Below are positions 21,033 to 31,609 of a stretch of 64,000 bases of DNA, one piece after another. The stretch spans positions 140,627-204,626 of the forward strand of contig JAEUBA010000059.1 of the NCBI GenBank assembly GCA_018257865.1. Reading direction: 5' to 3'. This stretch comes from Stereocaulon alpinum (taxonomy: Eukaryota; Ascomycota; Lecanoromycetes; Lecanorales; Stereocaulaceae). The position numbers were made by a program, and so were the translations under genes. The notes beneath the pieces were generated by a model. The model made no database searches and had not been told where the DNA came from. It was given only the letters and a program-made list of their open reading frames with translations. How positions within the stretch are numbered: the first letter of the stretch is position 1; each line of letters starts with the position of its first letter.

Positions 21033-21591
21033 TGGATAGTTGTGGGAACTATTTCGAAACCCTGCTGGAATAGGGGTTTAATGACTATGTTGAATATCTG
21101 TCAGGATACTGTATCCTTACAGATTGAGCTGTGTGGCCCGGATGAAGGTTATTCGGTTACCTTGAGAATTACTCGGATTACGAGAGCATGCCAGCTAAAT
21201 ATGGAGGTCATGGTGTCTACGACATCCAGTGAATTTGGCATAGATTTGTACATTCGCATGTTCGGCATCGGTGGTCTATACCAAGACCAGAGTCTCAACC
21301 GCAATGACTTTCGCTATACTAGAATATCAAAACTCCAAATTTGGTGTACATACCTTCTGACTGTGGGGAATTCAAATGTGTAGACCTGATTTGAACTGAA
21401 CTCCTAGTGAAAAGTCTTTGGTCCCGCGGAACTAGTAGGAAACTGTCTCAAATATGCGTAATTGTTGAACAATATCACACTATGGAGTTGAGATTAATGA
21501 GGATATAGACATCAAACCGCCAGGAATTTTACCACTATCAAAACCCAAGACATTAGATACGCCTTCCAACCCACTGCCTAAATCAACGGTT
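21033..21591. other. Intergenic between NOP58 and RPC17
   Basis: A 559-bp AT-richer spacer that carries the NOP58 3' flank and the RPC17 promoter. The open frame at 21042-21383 looks fortuitous. Nothing else is seen. Confidence 0.5.
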
Positions 21592-22180
21592 ATGAAGGTA
21601 TGTTGTCCAAAATCGTCTTGTAGATACAAAAAACTCATCTGGACCTGTCTTGACATACAAACCCTCCAGATCCTCGAGAGTCAGTCGGCCGTTCTATCCA
21701 GTTACGAGGTCCTCGCCCACCTTACCGAGTCCCGCACAAAACCCCGCACCACCCCCCAAACCCACTCCAATGTCTCGACCGTTCTCAAAGAAGTCTTAGC
21801 CCCCTTTTAACATCTACTATCTGTGTCGTTGACTCCAACAGATCAACACCTACCTCAACCCACCGACCGACTCCCGCTCTCCGATTCCCCGCTACCAGCA
21901 CCCCAACTATAGCGATCAAATTATACGAACCCTTGTGACGAGATTACAGCCATTCAATCTGACAAAGGCGGAAGTGCTTATGGTGTTAAATCTACGGCCA
22001 CAGGAGCTAACGCTGCTGGATTGTGTAGTTGAGGAGTGTGACGAACGCTTTACGCAGGAGCGGCAGGAGGAGATTTTAAGTATTGTGCGGGACGTTCTGG
22101 GAGGGAATGAGATTGGAGTGGGTGAGGAGGATGGAATGAATGGTGTTAGTGGAGGGGAAGGGCAGGAAGGAGGTGGTTGA
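21592..22180 (+). CDS. RPC17: DNA-directed RNA polymerase III subunit RPC17/RPC9
   Basis: The RPC17 partner of RPC25 forms the Pol III stalk needed for initiation of tRNA and 5S transcription. Three exons (21592-21597, 21670-21792, 21842-22180) give 155 residues, matching the family size. Exon 1 is only ATG AAG before a 72-bp intron with GTATGT, which explains why no simple frame shows it. The joined protein starts MKILESQSAVLSSYEVLAHL and continues LKEINTYLNPPTDSR and PFNLTKAEVLMVLNLRPQEL (helical HRDC-like fold), then VEECDERFTQERQEEILSIV. A Gly/Glu-rich tail ends the protein. The frame after the stop stays partly open in another register (KEVVELPKGERTSKIGD); this may be chance. Confidence 0.88.
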
Positions 22181-22801
22181 GTTGCCAAAAGGAGAGCGGA
22201 CATCTAAGATTGGGGATATCGAGGGACAAGTCAAGTTGTTGGTACGTCTTCTATGGAGGCTCAGTAAGACGATAGGGCCCGTGAGGTATGGTTTGGGACA
22301 TGACGGGGGTTGAAGCATGACCTCCGTCGCTACCAGACTTGGATGATCGAGGGTGGCCTGTTGAGAGGCAACTCACGAACTAAGTGCGAAAGATTCCGAA
22401 ATGCTCCTGAGCAATGGGAAGCCAGTCGCCAACTTACGCGGAGCACTGCGCGAGCTTCTGATGATTGGGACAATATATGCTGTGGGCTCAAATCTCAGAG
22501 ACCGACTCGATTGTTACTGAGGAATCACCTCAACGACCTATGACAAAGCTGAAGCCTGGACAGATACCTACTTTGGCTACATATATGAGTAAGAACCGAT
22601 ATCGTGGTACTTTGCGTCATTAAGAAGTGAGGGCGTAATTATTGACGTGTTGCATGGTCGCTTGGACTGTATGGGAGTGAACGTGGTCTGTCGATGGTGC
22701 AGGGGTTCTTTCATCTGAGGTCACTTGGTTGCGTTTTGCAACGCTCTGCTAGAATCTTCGAGACCAATATATCTGAGTCCCCTCACTTCAAAGTCTGCGC
22801 T
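22181..22801. other. Convergent intergenic region
   Basis: A 621-bp spacer between the 3' ends of RPC17 (+) and a small minus-strand gene. No clear gene, repeat or RNA is visible. Confidence 0.5.
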
Positions 22802-23392
22802 TCAAAACTGTCTATACCCCTTCCCACCACTAACCATCTCCTCTCCCATCTTCCTATGATCCTCCCCAGGCCTAACCCAAGCTCCCGTAGCATCCTTCAC
22901 CTCTTCCTCTCCGAACTTCTCCCTACAATACTCCACCACAGCCGTAATCTCCCTTAGACTCTCCTTCTCCAGTTCCTGCTTATGTCCTTTTCCCTTCTTC
23001 ACCGATTCCTCAACTCGCCCAATGAACTCCCTTGCCGCTTCCTCTCCATCCCATACCTTCGTGAAGACCTCGCTATCCGCGACATTACTATACCACGCCC
23101 TCGCATTATCGTAGTCCCCTTCTATCCTGTGCAGTATACCATGTAAGAACATTCCCTCGTAAGCTGGCGGCGCTTGCATGTGGCGGACGAGGAAGTGTGC
23201 GCTAGGTAAGTCATTGTTGAGGATGTGGAGGGCGGCTTCGAGAGTTGGGTGGAGGGAGAGGGAGGAGATTGTTGCTGTTAGAGGAGGAGAGGTGGGCTTG
23301 GGAGGTGGGAGGAGGGGTGGAGGGAGGTTTAGGATGTGGGTGTATAGGGCGAAGAAGGTGGTGAAGCGGGGAGTAGGGGTTGATGCGGTCAT
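22802..23392 (-). CDS. Conserved fungal protein of unknown function
   Basis: A 196-residue single-exon protein from the ATG at 23392. After a Pro-rich N-terminus (residues 1-40) comes a block, LHPTLEAALHILNNDLPSAH, then FLVRHMQAPPAYEGMFLHGI and LHRIEGDYDNARAWYSNV. Its alternating helical, TPR-like pattern with conserved HGILHRIEGDYDNARAWY suggests a helical-repeat fold. A charged helix (EESVKKGKGHKQELEKESL) precedes the end. I recognise it as a widespread conserved protein but know no assigned function. The strong codon-level order and conserved-looking core argue that it is real. Confidence 0.75.
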   Translation of the reverse strand: MTASTPTPRFTTFFALYTHILNLPPPLLPPPKPTSPPLTATISSLSLHPTLEAALHILNNDLPSAHFLVRHMQAPPAYEGMFLHGILHRIEGDYDNARAWYSNVADSEVFTKVWDGEEAAREFIGRVEESVKKGKGHKQELEKESLREITAVVEYCREKFGEEEVKDATGAWVRPGEDHRKMGEEMVSGGKGYRQF

Positions 23393-23699
23393 TGTTGGGT
23401 TTGAGAGTCAGTATGAAGCGGTAAAATGACGCATGGAATAGCAAAGGAAGGGATTGAAAGCGCTATGAGGCTTCGATCATCTAAGACGTCATTACATTAG
23501 CCATTTTTATCTCTAGGAAGCTCCTCATGTTCAGACGGTGCATGTCACGCAAGAACCATGGAAAGGTGATGGGTTGGGGTGTATTCTTGCTCGAAAAACA
23601 CCCAGGCGTGAAAGATGAATGCTAGGGGGCTTTGATCTTGAATTGACATGTGTTTTCTAAGATTATAATGTTAAATAGGACATCTTTCAATTGTGAACC
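23393..23699. other. Intergenic before the initiator tRNA
   Basis: Promoter of the minus-strand conserved gene and upstream flank of the tRNA. It is AT-rich close to the tRNA; nothing else is seen. Confidence 0.5.
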
Positions 23700-23771
23700 A
23701 GCAACGTGGCGCAGCGGAAGCGCGCCGGGCTCATAACCCGGAGGACGGCGGATCGAAACCGCCCGTTGCTA
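23700..23771 (+). tRNA. tRNA-iMet(CAT): Initiator tRNA-Met (CAT)
   Basis: A 72-base intronless tRNA. The acceptor stem pairs AGCAACG with CGTTGCT, including the A1:U72 pair specific to eukaryotic initiators, with discriminator A at 23771. The D arm is GCGCAGCGGAAGCGC. The anticodon stem is CCGGG/CCCGG with loop around CAT and the GGG/CCC run typical of initiators. The T loop reads ATCGAAA rather than TTCGAAT, another initiator signature. A T-rich tail (ATCTTTTTG) follows, as for Pol III termination. Confidence 0.96.
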
Positions 23772-26044
23772 CATCTTTTTGCACTTTTTGGTAGTTCAGC
23801 TGCGCAGATGCTTGCGCAGTCCAGATCCATTGACATTTTGCTGCATGAGCTTTTTGATACTGGAGATCGGCGCAAGCGAGGCGGAGCGGCAGCTAAACTT
23901 TGGCCAGTAAAGCGCGAGCGCGTCCAGCTTTGCGCCAAGCGCCGGCCCCATGAAGCACTGAAATGCTGATATCTCCTTTTTAACAATATAACCGTGCAAA
24001 CCCTTGAAAGCCGATCACCTAGCAGGTAATCGTGAGCGCACGACCTGTTTGTGCGCAAGTTCACGCCCTAGATCATTACCGAATGTAGGCTTTCCTGTGA
24101 TAATTTGCCATTCGAGTGTGCATTGTTTTGGGCATTCTTGCGGCTGAACGCCAAACATGCATTCCTGAAGATGTTTCCCTGTTCTACATGGCCATCGCGG
24201 CTTCAAAAGGCCCAACCTGCAGGGGACTCCTGCGAAGGCAATTTCGATATTCAACAATTTTGAGCCCGATATAGTCACTGTCTACCAGGATTCTACAACA
24301 CATTCGGCTTCTGAGGTTGCGTGTAAAGTACTGTATGCTGGGGCTAGTTCATCCAGTCCGCTCGACTTTGTACCTATGATGTGGTGATTTAATCATGTGC
24401 CTAGTTGCAAAGTGCCTTGCATCTAATCATGTTGCGAAGTCTGTCCCTCAAATGTCCACCACATTGTGTCCAGGAATCAAAGTTTCATCAGTTGTTCAAA
24501 CTCAACTCGCGTCACATCTGACCACGGTCTGGTGTTCCTGCCTCATTGTTGCGCATGTGTGTGTTTGAACTACTTTGACGTTATAGTTTATCGGGCTTAA
24601 AAGTGTAACTCAACTAAGGACTTCCGAGGGTTCTTTCCCCAAACATAGAACAACCCAGCAAGATGCGACCACTTGGTTCCCAGGACTCATCGAAACGGAT
24701 GATAGAAGTGACATTTCGTTCAACGAGCGGTTGGGCATGTCACCGGAGGTCGCTCTGACTCTCTTGCTCTAGTGAGCTACAATGAACCTGTTAATAATGA
24801 ATGCTTCATAGACTGGGAAGGCATCGAATCTATCCGGAAACTCGATGGCACAGCATTTGCAGTCCGTCTTGCCTCGAAGCATATTGGCAAACATACAGGT
24901 TCGCGTGAGAAGAAGCAGGCCAGAATTCAGGCCGAATTGCTATCAGGCCAAGAGCTGCTGAATCTCATGGTATTTGCCAGAAAATCTGCTATCGCTCCTA
25001 TTCAGTCTTGCTCATGAGCGAGAGGTCTTTAGGCAGAAAGCCAATCAGTAAGCCAGTCCAGATACCATCTTCAATGCTGAGAATTGCTTGGTCATGGTTC
25101 CAGACAGCTTGCTAAGCTCGCCGCAGGCCTTGTTGGCACTCTCGTTGTTAGACAAACAACAGCCAGGCAAGTCGTGGGCAGCAACGACAGGCGCTTGTGT
25201 AGGCTCTGTCGTAGTAGTAGTGTAATTAGACGAGGATCAATCCGGCTTGTGGCACTGCGGAGCGGCAGGAGTTGTGATTTGACGAAAATTGGCACTTAAT
25301 ATACAAAACAATGGATAGGGTTGAGCTAGCTGGAGCAGAATCGTCGGGCTACATGCCGTTGTAAAAAGCCAAGATTCCCCAATTCGGAGCGCAGTACATC
25401 AAAGTTCCCCTACATCTTAGTAGCACATCTGAGAACCCCCTTAGTATTTAAACTCTTTTGGACAGAACTTTCAGGCTCCTAGGAGAGCAAACACCGCAAA
25501 AGCATCAGCAATTGAGCTCAGTTAGAAATTGGCGTGCCCGCAGTTGAAGCCATATCTTGTTAACCTGTAATGCGATAAGAGCCTACTTTAGACCGGTTGC
25601 AAAGAATATAGAAGCTGAGCTGTCAACGTTCTGCACATGTGGAGGCGCTGTTGGCTACCTTATGCCACTGTGGCGCTGAGTCAAACCTAACGGTCCGCCT
25701 GGGGGTATAGCCTCCCGGCGGCAAAGGCTCCCTAAACTGCCGACCCTGCCTCATGGACATAGTTTTACGGTAACGTCTGGCTTAGTTTCCTTCCTGCAAT
25801 CGCAATTGCTTGGCGCCAGTCATGACACTGTGCTCAAATCTTGCTTCGATGTAACCTACCTTGTGCAACTTAGTCGGCGCATAGTCTACACGCGATGGGT
25901 ACACTACAGCGGCTGTGCTTACTCTAGCACAACAGCCTTGTTCAGAGCAATAAGGCTGACAAAATGCTCCGCCTTGGTTGATTAATTAGCTGGAGGTTCT
26001 CCCCATCAATCTTCGCATATTGTTCTCCATGTCAGTTGCAGGAG
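23772..26044. other. Gene-poor 2.3-kb tract with decayed coding fragments
   Basis: No intact gene found. From about 24637 one frame reads FPKHRTTQQDATTWFPG...GMSPEVALTLLL and stops at 24771. The adjacent frame then continues SYNEPVNNECFIDWEGIESI to 25014. The two halves look like one coding segment broken by a frameshift and stops. The rest (25100-26000) is featureless. The upstream edge of the helo-like gene carries TTGCAG before its ATG. Confidence 0.4.
24637..25017 (+). pseudogene. Possible frameshifted gene fragment
   Basis: Two consecutive open stretches in different frames, 24637-24774 and 24773-25017, have protein-like composition (TWFPGLIETDD, then ECFIDWEGIESIRKLDGTAF). They would be contiguous if a frameshift were removed. 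I do not recognise the family. It could also be an unannotated exon pair or chance. Confidence 0.3.
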
Positions 26045-27898
26045 ATGTCGTTTGGGTACTCCATCAGTGATTTTGCTCTTCTGATCAACTTATCGCGACA
26101 GATCTACAGAGATTGCAAGTATGCCGGCAGAGAGTACGCTGATATCAAACGGGAGCTCAGCAGCTTGCAGAACGTCCTAGAGGTCCTTTACGAAGAACTC
26201 GAATCCACTGACTCCCCACTAGCCAATGAAGACCTCAACTACGCCAGCCGACTTCATGAAACAACGAGTGGCTGCAAAGACATTTTGGCCCGACTGAAGG
26301 CCCATGTGGACCGGCACAGAGCTCTACAAGATAATTCTATCAGGGGTCCTAGGCGGCTGTGGTCCAGGTTCAGATTTGGGACACTGGAGCTGGAAAGACT
26401 TGATCTCCTCAGAAGGAAGCTGATCAGCTACACATCATCACTGGCCGTCTTGCTGGAGACGTTCCAACTCGCTGCTACTGGCCGCGTGGAACGCAAAGTT
26501 GATGGTGGATTCGAGCACATGCGCGAAGTTCTTGACCACATAGTCTCTGCTGCGCGTGGTAAGCACCGTATCGGCTCGGTCCTGACGCTCTCTACACATC
26601 CTGAAGACGATAAAGAGGTTTGGCGGGAGTTCCGGAGGGAACTTCTTCTGGAAGGCTTTGGTAGTCAAAAGCTTTGCCAATATAAGAGTGGTTTCACGGA
26701 CTATATGAAGAGCCTTGATGGAGGTGCTATTCCGGATGCAAGAGCTACACCAAAGCAGTTGGTGGAGGGCCTGACAAGAGCGGAATCTTCACTAGTTGTT
26801 CGAAGACCGTCTGTATCAGCAACGAGCCTTGCCGGTGGGATAGAGAAAGATGTATGGGAATCCGATCAAGCTGATACGTCGGACGAATACGACGAATGTG
26901 GGATATCAGATGGGACGTCAACGTCGGATGAATATGAAAACGAGCTTCCCACTACACCTAATTATACGTTGTTCCCATTAGGCTATCCCCAACTTCCACA
27001 AGAACAGTCAGCAAGACGCACGGAAAGGAAGAGAGTAGACCAGAGTAGACCGAGAGCTCCAACTTATCTCACCGCTCATGCCCAACCAATATTCAAGACT
27101 CTTGTGAATCAGCCAGCGGTCATTTACGTAATGATGGACATGGTCATATTCAACGCCAAGCCGAAGTTAGTGAAAGATCCTCGTGGACACTATTTCGAAG
27201 CTGAATATTCGCAAGTAGCCGGTCTGTCGAGATCACGGTGTACAACTTTAGATGACTCAGAGCAATTCGGGTTTTGGACCTTAGAGGCTGGAATGCATAT
27301 CGGGGAACAAGACTTCGATTTTATGCGTGTCTATGAAGAAAATCAAGATCTTGCCATTGGTCAAGTGGGAAGCATGTTCGAATTAGGGAAACTTGACAGA
27401 TTGGTTGCTGCTGCGGACAAGGTTTTCTTCGGAAGTAAGCTGGAAGGTTTGACCAGTTGGCGCATTACTACTCCCGACCTCTATGTTCGGTTACCTGCTG
27501 CTGGACCCTACAATCCTTACAATCAAATGCACCCCAGGCTACAAACACATCAGCATCCGCCCTATTCCCAGATTACGTTTACGTCTGACCAAGCACAGCA
27601 TCCACATGCCCACATTCTTATCCACGACTATACGATCAAGAGTTCTGGGTCAGACATAGTACGAAAAACAAATGTTGCGGACATCCTGCGAGAATTGACA
27701 TATTGCTATTTGATACTTATACGTGGTCACACGGAGCTCAACAGCGCTTCTTTCAACAGGGAGTTTGCGGATATTGCCCGTCGAGTCAGCGATTGGTTCC
27801 TGCCGCAACGCATGGTTATCGAACAACGCATACGATGCATTCAGTCAGGCCCACAAGACTTCCCATGGTCCTTCCTTCTCATTGGTTCTTTGGGTTGA
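26045..27898 (+). CDS. Helo-like / STAND N-terminal-domain protein without NACHT
   Basis: A 617-residue single-exon protein from the ATG at 26045 (the reading frame opens at a TTG). Its N-terminus, SFGYSISDFALLINLSRQIY then RDCKYAGREYADIKRELSSL, is the pattern of the helo-like / fungal STAND N-terminal domain, an all-alpha module found on NLR-type fungal proteins and linked to non-self-triggered cell death. Here no nucleotide-binding domain or repeats follow. Instead there is an acidic linker (residues 280-310, DTSDEYDECGISD...SDEYENEL) and a C-terminal domain (LVNQPAVIYVMMDMVIFNA, GSMFELGKLDRLVAAADKVF, RELTYCYLILIRGHTEL) that I do not recognise. It lies in the accessory, gene-poor part of the window. 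The cell-death link is inferred from the family only. Confidence 0.7.
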   Translation: MSFGYSISDFALLINLSRQIYRDCKYAGREYADIKRELSSLQNVLEVLYEELESTDSPLANEDLNYASRLHETTSGCKDILARLKAHVDRHRALQDNSIRGPRRLWSRFRFGTLELERLDLLRRKLISYTSSLAVLLETFQLAATGRVERKVDGGFEHMREVLDHIVSAARGKHRIGSVLTLSTHPEDDKEVWREFRRELLLEGFGSQKLCQYKSGFTDYMKSLDGGAIPDARATPKQLVEGLTRAESSLVVRRPSVSATSLAGGIEKDVWESDQADTSDEYDECGISDGTSTSDEYENELPTTPNYTLFPLGYPQLPQEQSARRTERKRVDQSRPRAPTYLTAHAQPIFKTLVNQPAVIYVMMDMVIFNAKPKLVKDPRGHYFEAEYSQVAGLSRSRCTTLDDSEQFGFWTLEAGMHIGEQDFDFMRVYEENQDLAIGQVGSMFELGKLDRLVAAADKVFFGSKLEGLTSWRITTPDLYVRLPAAGPYNPYNQMHPRLQTHQHPPYSQITFTSDQAQHPHAHILIHDYTIKSSGSDIVRKTNVADILRELTYCYLILIRGHTELNSASFNREFADIARRVSDWFLPQRMVIEQRIRCIQSGPQDFPWSFLLIGSLG

Positions 27899-29344
27899 TG
27901 TGATATATGACCACAGAAGTAGCCTGTCGCTATGAGCTGGACATGGCAAAAAGTGTATTGTTCACTGGAAGTCTTGGGAGAAACTGATGACAGATTTGGG
28001 TACTTATGGTTAAGACTAATGTTCATGTAATATGAGTACGTAAAGAGCTAAGTTGACAGAACTTAAATAATCTGTGCAACTACACTACATTGACAGGTCC
28101 AATGGATAGCCAACATAATTCCTCAATCGGCTACCATCGTACCATTGCTGATTCTATACAGGTGTTTACGTAAGGTTGAAAATTCTTCTTCGGCCTGGGC
28201 CCAGATCCTCGTGTCTCATGATCGTCCCAATCAGTACTTCCAGACCATAGACCGCAAATTATGACATTATGGCTCTCTTGGTAACAGCTTTCTACCTCTT
28301 TCGATACTCAAAAGCCACGCCGCCATCTCTCTTGCTTTGTCGTCCAAGGTAACGGCTCCAACGGAGATCGATCTCCAGGGGCTTAGCCCAGTTGGGGTGG
28401 CCGATTGTGGGTTAAACCTCCCAGCGCCCCTATCAATTCTTCATCGACAATATGGGCTAACGGGAAGCTTCTTCTTTGCGTTGCACGGAGCCCATTATCA
28501 GGTTCCAGACGCTTAGTGAAGGAATATCTTACATGCCAGGTCCAGCGCATGCCAGGTCCAAGCAGGTGGGGTAGGCCCAGCTCGCAGTGAAGCTGCCAGC
28601 ATGTTCCGTGCAACTTGCGGCATGCCTCACCCCATCTTGCAGATTTCGAATACAACGCAAAGTCGTACTAACGCGCATGGAGAGGATCCGACGTGATTTA
28701 TTGGCTTCGGTGTCTCCACTTCAATACGCTGCGGTCAGCTGGCCTATGACCCCAACATTGATTTTCACGAGGAGCTTAATACCCTTCAGACCTTCCCAAA
28801 AGAAGTCCTTATTTCCATCAAGAAGAGGTCTGCCATTACGGAGGTATTCCCTCATTCGCTGGACCGACTTTGCCGTAGTGGCATAAAATATGACGATGCA
28901 TGGTACTATTGCATCGCACTACACGACATTACCTACCACGACAACTTTGCCACAAACATGTATACTCGACATCCAGGACCTCCTCGGCTCAATGATCGAT
29001 CTTGTCTCAAACCGTTTTCTCGTCAATCAGGACAACCTGGATCGTGGGCCAAAAGAAACGTACCCTAGACCTTTATAGAACGTACCGAAAACACCTATCA
29101 TGATGCCTGACAGCCGTGCCAAAAAGCGATCTCCTCTTACCCGCAGACCTCAAACGCGATGCTACTCTTATTTACGCGGATATGACATATGGGAAGATCT
29201 GTCGGCAGTAATTCGACGGAAGGCGCCAAAGCCATCTTACAGACGCATGTAACATAAGCTTACAGGACCCACTTTACAAAGGGTCCCCTTCCCAAGACCA
29301 TCAAAAGCTTGACTTTTTTTACTTCGGTTACCCCCATTTTTTCT
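27899..29344. other. Gene-poor spacer with a coding-like fragment
   Basis: A 1.4-kb stretch without a full gene. A frame from about 28749 to 29067 without an early ATG reads PNIDFHEELNTLQTFPKEVL, then KYDDAWYYCIALHDI. It looks like decayed coding sequence. The remainder is unremarkable. Confidence 0.4.
28749..29067 (+). pseudogene. Possible coding fragment, unidentified
   Basis: An open frame of about 106 codons lacking an early start and bounded by a TGA upstream, with protein-like content (IDFHEELNTLQTFPKEVLIS; YDDAWYYCIALHDITYHDN). It could be an exon of a gene with lost neighbours. The family is not recognised. Confidence 0.3.
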
Positions 29345-30664
29345 ATGCCAGGCCCTGGTCTTTGTTCGAGGCAGGCCATGTGTCTTTTGTTCAGCTTAAG
29401 TAGCCTTCTTCTATTCATGATGGCTGTCTCAGTGCTCACCCTCAATCCCTTACAGACTCTAAGCAGTCTGAAACCAGGAATCGCCTCTTCAGCGAACTTT
29501 TCCACCACATCATCCGCAAGTAGAAGTTCAACCTCAATTCTGGATCGACCCACCGGGAACGTGTCCGATGATCTTGAGTTCGACTGCAACTTCCGATTCG
29601 GCACTGATCTCGCCTACGATAGCTGCAGTGATGCGATAGCTTCGTTCCAGGTGCCATTCCCAGGGTTTCTGATCATCGGACCTCGCGAGGATGGGCATCA
29701 CTACAACTTCAACCTTCCCTGGAGATGGATCAGTGGTGCGTGAAGCTCCGGTCGTCTTGTTGGACGATCTACTGAATGGATGAAAGGCGATGGGCGTTGT
29801 ACTTTTGACATTGTTAAGCATGAAGATGTGGAATATGCCATGGCCACGGCCGCAGAGTTAACATATGCAGCCACGTCGCTGATGCACCAATGCATCAGAG
29901 GACGCGGTGGTGTAGGTGGAGCTGTTACCGGAGTTGGTGAGTACTTGTGTGTAGCTTGATTGTCTCGCAAAATGATTGCGAGAAAGGGAGATCTATCAGA
30001 GTCAGTACACTAAATCGTCATAGGTTGGGGGGGTAGTCTGCGGCTCGTCATGAGACGATTCGACCCTAGCCACATCCAATGTGAAGAAGAGGCAGACCCA
30101 CCATTCCCAGATCAATGTGAGGAGTTAGAGCAGACAATGCCAGCCACAGCCTCACCGCTCTTTGTTTTCGGGCCTCAAGGTGGCCGCGGTGTTACACAGG
30201 GCCTTCCAGCTACATTCCTCACTGAACGTAAGCATCTCGAAACTAGGCGACTCTCTATAGAGGACTAACGGGAGTTTGGACTCCAGCCCCAGATGGCTGC
30301 CTGATGCTCATAGATAGGCTGGACGAACTTCCGGCTTCTACGATAGACACAAGTACATATCATGAGATCTGGAGAGATGTTGTCGCGATTCAAGGTATGT
30401 GCGTAAGGTATAATCGTCAGGGCCGTGTAGTAGGCGCAGGTAAGCCAAGATAAGATTCACTATTGTTCCGCTGAGAGACTTATTGGGGCTACAGGAGACC
30501 ATGGTAGACTTCAATTGTGGTTGCTCGAGTATCATGGGCAAGGAGCAGCCCGGGGGGCGAATTTATCCATTGGGAATCAGACGGTTGCGGCACCAGTGGT
30601 AGAGATTAACACCCAGATCCTGAACACGAAGCCATCGCCTGGCGCGACAGTTGGTACTAGCTGA
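29345..30664 (+). CDS. Secreted fungal protein of unknown function (five exons)
   Basis: Rebuilt from five exons, 29345-29735, 29787-29936, 30024-30227, 30287-30439 and 30495-30664, with introns of 51, 87, 59 and 55 bp. One intron has GTAAGC and an ACTAAC branch. The 1068-nt frame is continuous, giving 355 residues. A hydrophobic leader (MCLLFSLSSLLLFMMAVSVL, residues 12-31) suggests secretion. The rest shows the layout of a common fungal extracellular family: DCNFRFGTDLAYDSCSDAI, GPREDGHHYNFNLPWRW, DGRCTFDIV, HQCIRGRGGVGGAVTGVGW, PPDGCLMLIDRL and a last region VRYNRQGRVVGAGDHGRLQL. Cysteines are spaced as in those proteins and probably form disulfides. Function is unknown; effector-like or cell-wall roles are possible. 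Confidence 0.75.
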
Positions 30665-31609
30665 TTGGTGTCGCGCAAGTGTTTTTTATCTGGCGTAAGG
30701 TGCAGGAAGTTCTCCCACAGGTGCAGTGGGTTCATTGAACGCCATTTACGACGTTCTAAGGTCTCATTCCAGTCAAGAATATATGTCATGACCACTTTCG
30801 GGCATTTCTTTTGTGAGTTCGTGATCTATGTTTAGGAAGGATGAAATTGATATTACGTTCTAGTCAAAAACGTAATAATAGATGAGTGAATGTGATTCTC
30901 CCCCAAAATTCCCCTCATCCAACAGTCCATATGGAAAGCATTCGGGATGAGGAACGGCTTGATGCAGTATTCTGTTGATCTTTCGCCCTTGCCGCTAAAG
31001 AGTCTGCTGAAAGTATACAGGAAACAGAGCCGGAGCACATGATCGACTGATGAAAGATTCTACGAACTTTGTTGGAACATACATTGACGAGACGGACCGA
31101 TAAGAGAGTTTGGAAATGGATGTAGATATGCTGGAAGGGATATCACTTTGTTGGTAGCGCGTACCAGAGTGATGAGCTTAAAAAAGAACTAGATTATTAC
31201 TGTGACCAGCATGGTATGAACGCGTACGGGCGCCTTCGCTGCCAAGAAATTGTTGGGTGGAACACCCTGAGGACATTATCTCTTAGATTATCTAAGTATG
31301 CTATTACTTTAGTACAGAGCCCTCGAGCCGACGAGAGCATCTATATGGACTTCGGGCTTTCCCATCAAACGCTCTGTGCCACCAAGGCGTGGACGCTGGG
31401 AAACAGCCCAAACGAAACACCACATGCCCTATGCAAGGAAAGCAGTCGCTGCGTAATCGTGTCGTAATGCGCCGCAGTGGCTGCCTAAGAAGGGAATGCT
31501 TATGTAGTTCTGTCGATAGAGGTGGCCAGATGTCAATATGCCAGATCCGGTTACACATTGGGATTATAGTGAAAGGCATGGACGGAAAGGTACCGAAAGA
31601 TGTTAGATA
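30665..31609. other. Intergenic between secreted protein and PDK1
   Basis: A 945-bp convergent spacer holding both 3' flanks. Short frames on both strands (30853-31038, 31216-31467, 31304-31579) show no recognisable protein. Nothing else is seen. Confidence 0.5.

Noticed and set aside
28375..28440. Possible tRNA-like stretch (CAGTTGGGGTGGCCG)
   Set aside because: No acceptor-stem pairing or T loop could be found.
23772..31609. Secondary-metabolite gene cluster
   Set aside because: No polyketide synthase, NRPS, terpene synthase or P450 signature on either strand.
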